From: Clostridiales bacterium
Lineage (GTDB): Bacteria; Bacillota; Clostridia; Peptostreptococcales; Anaerovoracaceae
Assembly (NCBI GenBank): GCA_015058275.1
Contig: SVCQ01000007.1
Location: 1 to 64,000 of the forward strand
Direction: 5' to 3'
Length of the DNA: 64,000 nucleotides
In this document: positions 61,341 to 64,000 of the stretch, in pieces
Numbering within the stretch: the stretch's first letter is position 1
Layout of the letters: each line of letters starts with the position of its first letter
Notes under the pieces: model-generated
The model's input: the letters and a program-made list of their open reading frames with translations, nothing else
What the model was told of the DNA's origin: nothing
Databases searched by the model: none
Translations under genes and position numbers: made by a program

Positions 61341-62662
61341 GCAAATACCATATCATCACATACGGATGTCAGATGAACGAACACGACTCGGAGAATATCG
61401 CGGGTCTGCTTGAGGCGCTCGGATATGAGAACTGCGATGATCCGTACAAGGCGGACATCACGATCATCAATACCTGCAGCGTCAGAGACAATGCGGACAA
61501 GAGATTCTTCGGTACGCTCGGACAGTTCAAAAAGGTAAAGAAGTCCAGGCCTGATTTCATGCTCTGCGTATGCGGATGCATGCCTCAGCAGCCGAGAGTT
61601 GTCGAGGAGATCAACAAGAGGTTCTCCTGGGTAGACATAGTCTTCGGGACACAAAACATAGCAAAGCTCCCGGAACTCATTGAGGAGAGACAAAAGACCG
61701 GCCGCAGGGTCAGGGCCATAGTGGACAACAATCCAAATATAGATGAAGACGAGATGAAGCCTGTAAGGATGCACAGCCACAAGGCTCTCGTCAATATAAC
61801 TTACGGATGCAATAACTTCTGTACGTACTGCATAGTCCCGTATACAAGGGGCAGGGAGAAGAGCCGCATGCTGAGCTCGGTTTGCGATGAGATAAGATCT
61901 CTTGTCGCAGACGGGGTGATCGAGGTGATGCTGCTTGGTCAGAACGTAGATTCATACAGGGACGCAGCCGGCCACAGCTTTGCAGATCTTATCAAGGCTG
62001 TAAATGACATCGAGGGGCTTGAACGCATCAGATTCATGACATCCCATCCGAAGGACATCTCGGATGAGATGATCGATTGCTTCAGGACCTGCAGCAAGCT
62101 CTGCCACAACATACATCTGCCGGTACAGTCCGGAAGCGACAGACTGCTCAAGAGGATGAACCGTCATTACGACAGGGCGGCATATCTTGAGATAGTAGAC
62201 AAGCTGAGATCAGCGGCTCCCGACATCACCATCTCCACAGATATAATCGTGGGATTCCCGGGAGAGACCGAAGAGGACTTTGAGGAGACCCTGGATATAG
62301 CAAGGAAGGTCAGGTATGATTCGGCATTTACCTTTATCTACTCTCCGAGAGAAGGGACCCCGGCTGCCAGGTTTGAGGACCAGATACCTGATGATGTATG
62401 CCACGAGAGATTCGACAGGCTGGTGGATGTCATGAACGCCATCAGCTTTGAAAAGAATCAGGAGTACACGGGGAACATTTATGAGGTCATAGCCGAGGGC
62501 GTAAGCCGGAGCGATGAGACCACGGTTTCCGGAAGAACGGACGGCTTCAAGCTGGTCAACTTTACGACTGACAAAAGTCCTGAGGAGATCATGGGCAGGA
62601 AAGTAAAAGTCAGGATCACTGAGAGCAAGACATTCAGTCTTGAAGGAGTGGAAGTCGAATAG
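61337..62662 (+). CDS. miaB: tRNA-2-methylthio-N6-dimethylallyladenosine synthase MiaB
   Basis: 441 residues from GTG 61337, overlapping gpsA by four bases. An N-terminal UPF0004 domain with three cluster Cys (YGCQMNEHDSE, NTCSVRDNA, CVCGCMPQ), the radical SAM motif GCNNFCTYCIVPYTRG, and a C-terminal TRAM domain (about 375-440). It adds the methylthio group at A37 of tRNAs reading U-starting codons, using two Fe-S clusters. Confidence 0.95.
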   Translation: MSKYHIITYGCQMNEHDSENIAGLLEALGYENCDDPYKADITIINTCSVRDNADKRFFGTLGQFKKVKKSRPDFMLCVCGCMPQQPRVVEEINKRFSWVDIVFGTQNIAKLPELIEERQKTGRRVRAIVDNNPNIDEDEMKPVRMHSHKALVNITYGCNNFCTYCIVPYTRGREKSRMLSSVCDEIRSLVADGVIEVMLLGQNVDSYRDAAGHSFADLIKAVNDIEGLERIRFMTSHPKDISDEMIDCFRTCSKLCHNIHLPVQSGSDRLLKRMNRHYDRAAYLEIVDKLRSAAPDITISTDIIVGFPGETEEDFEETLDIARKVRYDSAFTFIYSPREGTPAARFEDQIPDDVCHERFDRLVDVMNAISFEKNQEYTGNIYEVIAEGVSRSDETTVSGRTDGFKLVNFTTDKSPEEIMGRKVKVRITESKTFSLEGVEVE

Positions 62663-62664
62663 AG

Positions 62665-64000
62665 ATGCTGCTTGAACAGTTTCTACAGTTCTTTACATTC
62701 TCTCATATCATGCTTATCGTCTATGTGCTGAATGCGCTTATCGCATTTGGCCTGATTTTCTTTGACGACAAATCTCCGACGGCTACGATGGCCTGGATAA
62801 TGATACTCTTTATGGTGCCTGTGCTCGGGCTCTTCCTGTATCTGATATTGTCGCAGAATATCGCACGGCAACAGATCTTTAAGATGACAGAGGATGAGAA
62901 GCACGGACTCGGCACGCTGCTCGACTGGCAAAAGGAAGCCGTCAAGGATGAGATACCAGACGATTCGGAAGAGCTTCTGTCAAGATGGCGCGAGATGATC
63001 TCTATGAATCTCGACTACGCTGATGCTCTTCTTACAGGAAACGAGAGCGTTGATATGGTATTTGACGGCAAGGAGATGTTCGACAGGCTTTGCAGGGATA
63101 TCGAAAACGCCAGATACACCATTAAGATCTGCTACTATATCGTAAGGGATGATTTTGTGGGCAGAAGGCTCATAGAGCTCTTGACGCAAAAGGCCAGAGA
63201 GGGAGTCAAGGTAAGGCTCCTTGTGGATGCCCTCGGAAGCCGCAGCATAGGTAACCGCGCTCTCAGGGAGTTCAGGAAGGCAGGCGGACAGTGCGCATAC
63301 TTCTTCAAGCCTCTCATCAGGCACATGTACTTCCGCATCAATTACCGCAACCACCGCAAACTGGCGATCATAGACAACGATATCGGATATATAGGCGGCT
63401 TCAATATCGCAAAGGAGTACCTCGGATACAAGCGGAAGTTCGGATACTGGAGGGACACCCAGCTGGTAATCAGGGGGAATGCCGTGGCTTCTCTCAACGA
63501 GAGATTCTATCAGGACTGGCGCTATGCCTCGGGTGAGGATCTCCATCTCATCGATCAGTCGATGAAGTATGCTTTCAAGGCCAGGAGCGGAGACATACCT
63601 ATCCAGATCATATCCTGCGGACCTGAATCCGAGAAGGAAGAGGTCAAGATGGCCTTCATGAAGATGATCACCGGTGCCAAGAAGAACATCTTCATACAGA
63701 CACCGTATCTGGTGCCGGATACACCTATGATCGAATCACTAGTGATGGCAGCCAGATCAGGCATCGATATAAGGATAATGATACCGTCCATACCGGATCA
63801 TCCCTTCGTATACCGCACTACACTGTACAACGCCGGGAGACTGATCAAGGAGGGGGTCAAGTTCTATATTTATGATAACGGCTTCCTCCACGCCAAGACA
63901 ATGACGGTCGACGGAGAACTCTGCACGGCGGGATCCACCAACTTCGACATAAGAAGCTTCAAGCTGAATTTCGAATCGAACGCGTTCATATATGACGAAG
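62665..64000 (+). CDS. cls: Cardiolipin synthase, partial (3' end beyond window)
   Basis: 445 codons are visible, open at the window edge. Two N-terminal membrane spans (about 14-32 and 38-58) are followed by two phospholipase-D-like domains. The first HKD motif is in NYRNHRKLAIIDNDIGYIGG; the second, FLHAKTMTVDGELCTAGSTN, is near the edge. The enzyme joins two phosphatidylglycerols to cardiolipin and glycerol. It starts 2 bases after miaB and completes the phospholipid theme of plsX, plsY, gpsA and cdsA. Only the last few tens of residues should be missing. Confidence 0.92.
   Translation, partial: MLLEQFLQFFTFSHIMLIVYVLNALIAFGLIFFDDKSPTATMAWIMILFMVPVLGLFLYLILSQNIARQQIFKMTEDEKHGLGTLLDWQKEAVKDEIPDDSEELLSRWREMISMNLDYADALLTGNESVDMVFDGKEMFDRLCRDIENARYTIKICYYIVRDDFVGRRLIELLTQKAREGVKVRLLVDALGSRSIGNRALREFRKAGGQCAYFFKPLIRHMYFRINYRNHRKLAIIDNDIGYIGGFNIAKEYLGYKRKFGYWRDTQLVIRGNAVASLNERFYQDWRYASGEDLHLIDQSMKYAFKARSGDIPIQIISCGPESEKEEVKMAFMKMITGAKKNIFIQTPYLVPDTPMIESLVMAARSGIDIRIMIPSIPDHPFVYRTTLYNAGRLIKEGVKFYIYDNGFLHAKTMTVDGELCTAGSTNFDIRSFKLNFESNAFIYDE

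Noticed and set aside
1..64000. CRISPR arrays, tRNA/rRNA genes, transposases, phage genes, attachment sites
   Set aside because: No regularly spaced repeats of CRISPR type, no cloverleaf-like segments and no mobile-element proteins were seen on either strand.

Overview
The window is a dense, almost entirely plus-strand stretch of a chromosome from a low-GC-type Gram-positive lineage (Bacillota), most likely an anaerobic member of the Clostridia. The evidence is the presence of PolC rather than DnaE as the polymerase III alpha subunit, RNase Y, YlxR between nusA and infB, a threonyl T-box, an L20-type infC leader, butyrate kinase, an AUU start on infC and consensus sigma-A promoters. Base composition is moderate and arginine is mostly AGG/AGA. 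I cannot name a species from the sequence. No tRNA, rRNA, insertion sequence, prophage or CRISPR array was seen; this is housekeeping DNA.

Layout. 1-2.6 kb: a repeat/hairpin, a modular secreted lipoprotein and Maf. 2.6-4.2 kb: infC-rpmI-rplT under a consensus promoter with an attenuating leader, plus a small membrane protein. 4.4-8.1 kb: a GNAT acetyltransferase, a surface lipoprotein resembling trigger factor, nrdR, cmk and radC. 8.1-12.2 kb: rny, then a cysteine desulfurase-thiI pair for tRNA thiolation. 12.25-14.6 kb: T-box-controlled thrS. 14.7-25.7 kb: a long run pyrH-frr-[structured inverted-repeat element]-uppS-AI-2E permease-cdsA-dxr-rseP-ispG-polC, joining ribosome recycling, isoprenoid (MEP) and phospholipid synthesis, intramembrane proteolysis and replication. 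25.7-29.8 kb: a small minus-strand gene, butyrate kinase and a zinc/cadmium efflux operon (SmtB-type regulator, free HMA domain, P1B ATPase). 29.9-32.9 kb: a class A penicillin-binding protein with a very long cytoplasmic tail. 33.0-43.5 kb: rimP-nusA-ylxR-infB-rbfA-nrnA-truB-ribF, then rpsO and pnp. 43.5-47.5 kb: ppk, a small minus-strand membrane protein and a diguanylate cyclase. 47.6-64 kb: ileS (eukaryote-like type), rlmN-plsX-rnc-smc, ftsY-der-plsY-gpsA-miaB and a cardiolipin synthase cut by the window edge.

Most notable: PolC is about 1166 residues and appears to lack the proofreading exonuclease that is normally inserted in its PHP domain, while all other domains and catalytic motifs are intact. 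Next come a 189-bp element bounded by perfect 16-bp inverted repeats between frr and uppS, and two near-identical palindromes of the form GTAAAGTANACTTTAC at unrelated gene junctions. Others are a possibly leaderless diguanylate cyclase gene, structured leaders before rny and ileS, and a zinc-efflux operon with its metal-binding domain split from the pump. Only two minus-strand genes are supported, both small.
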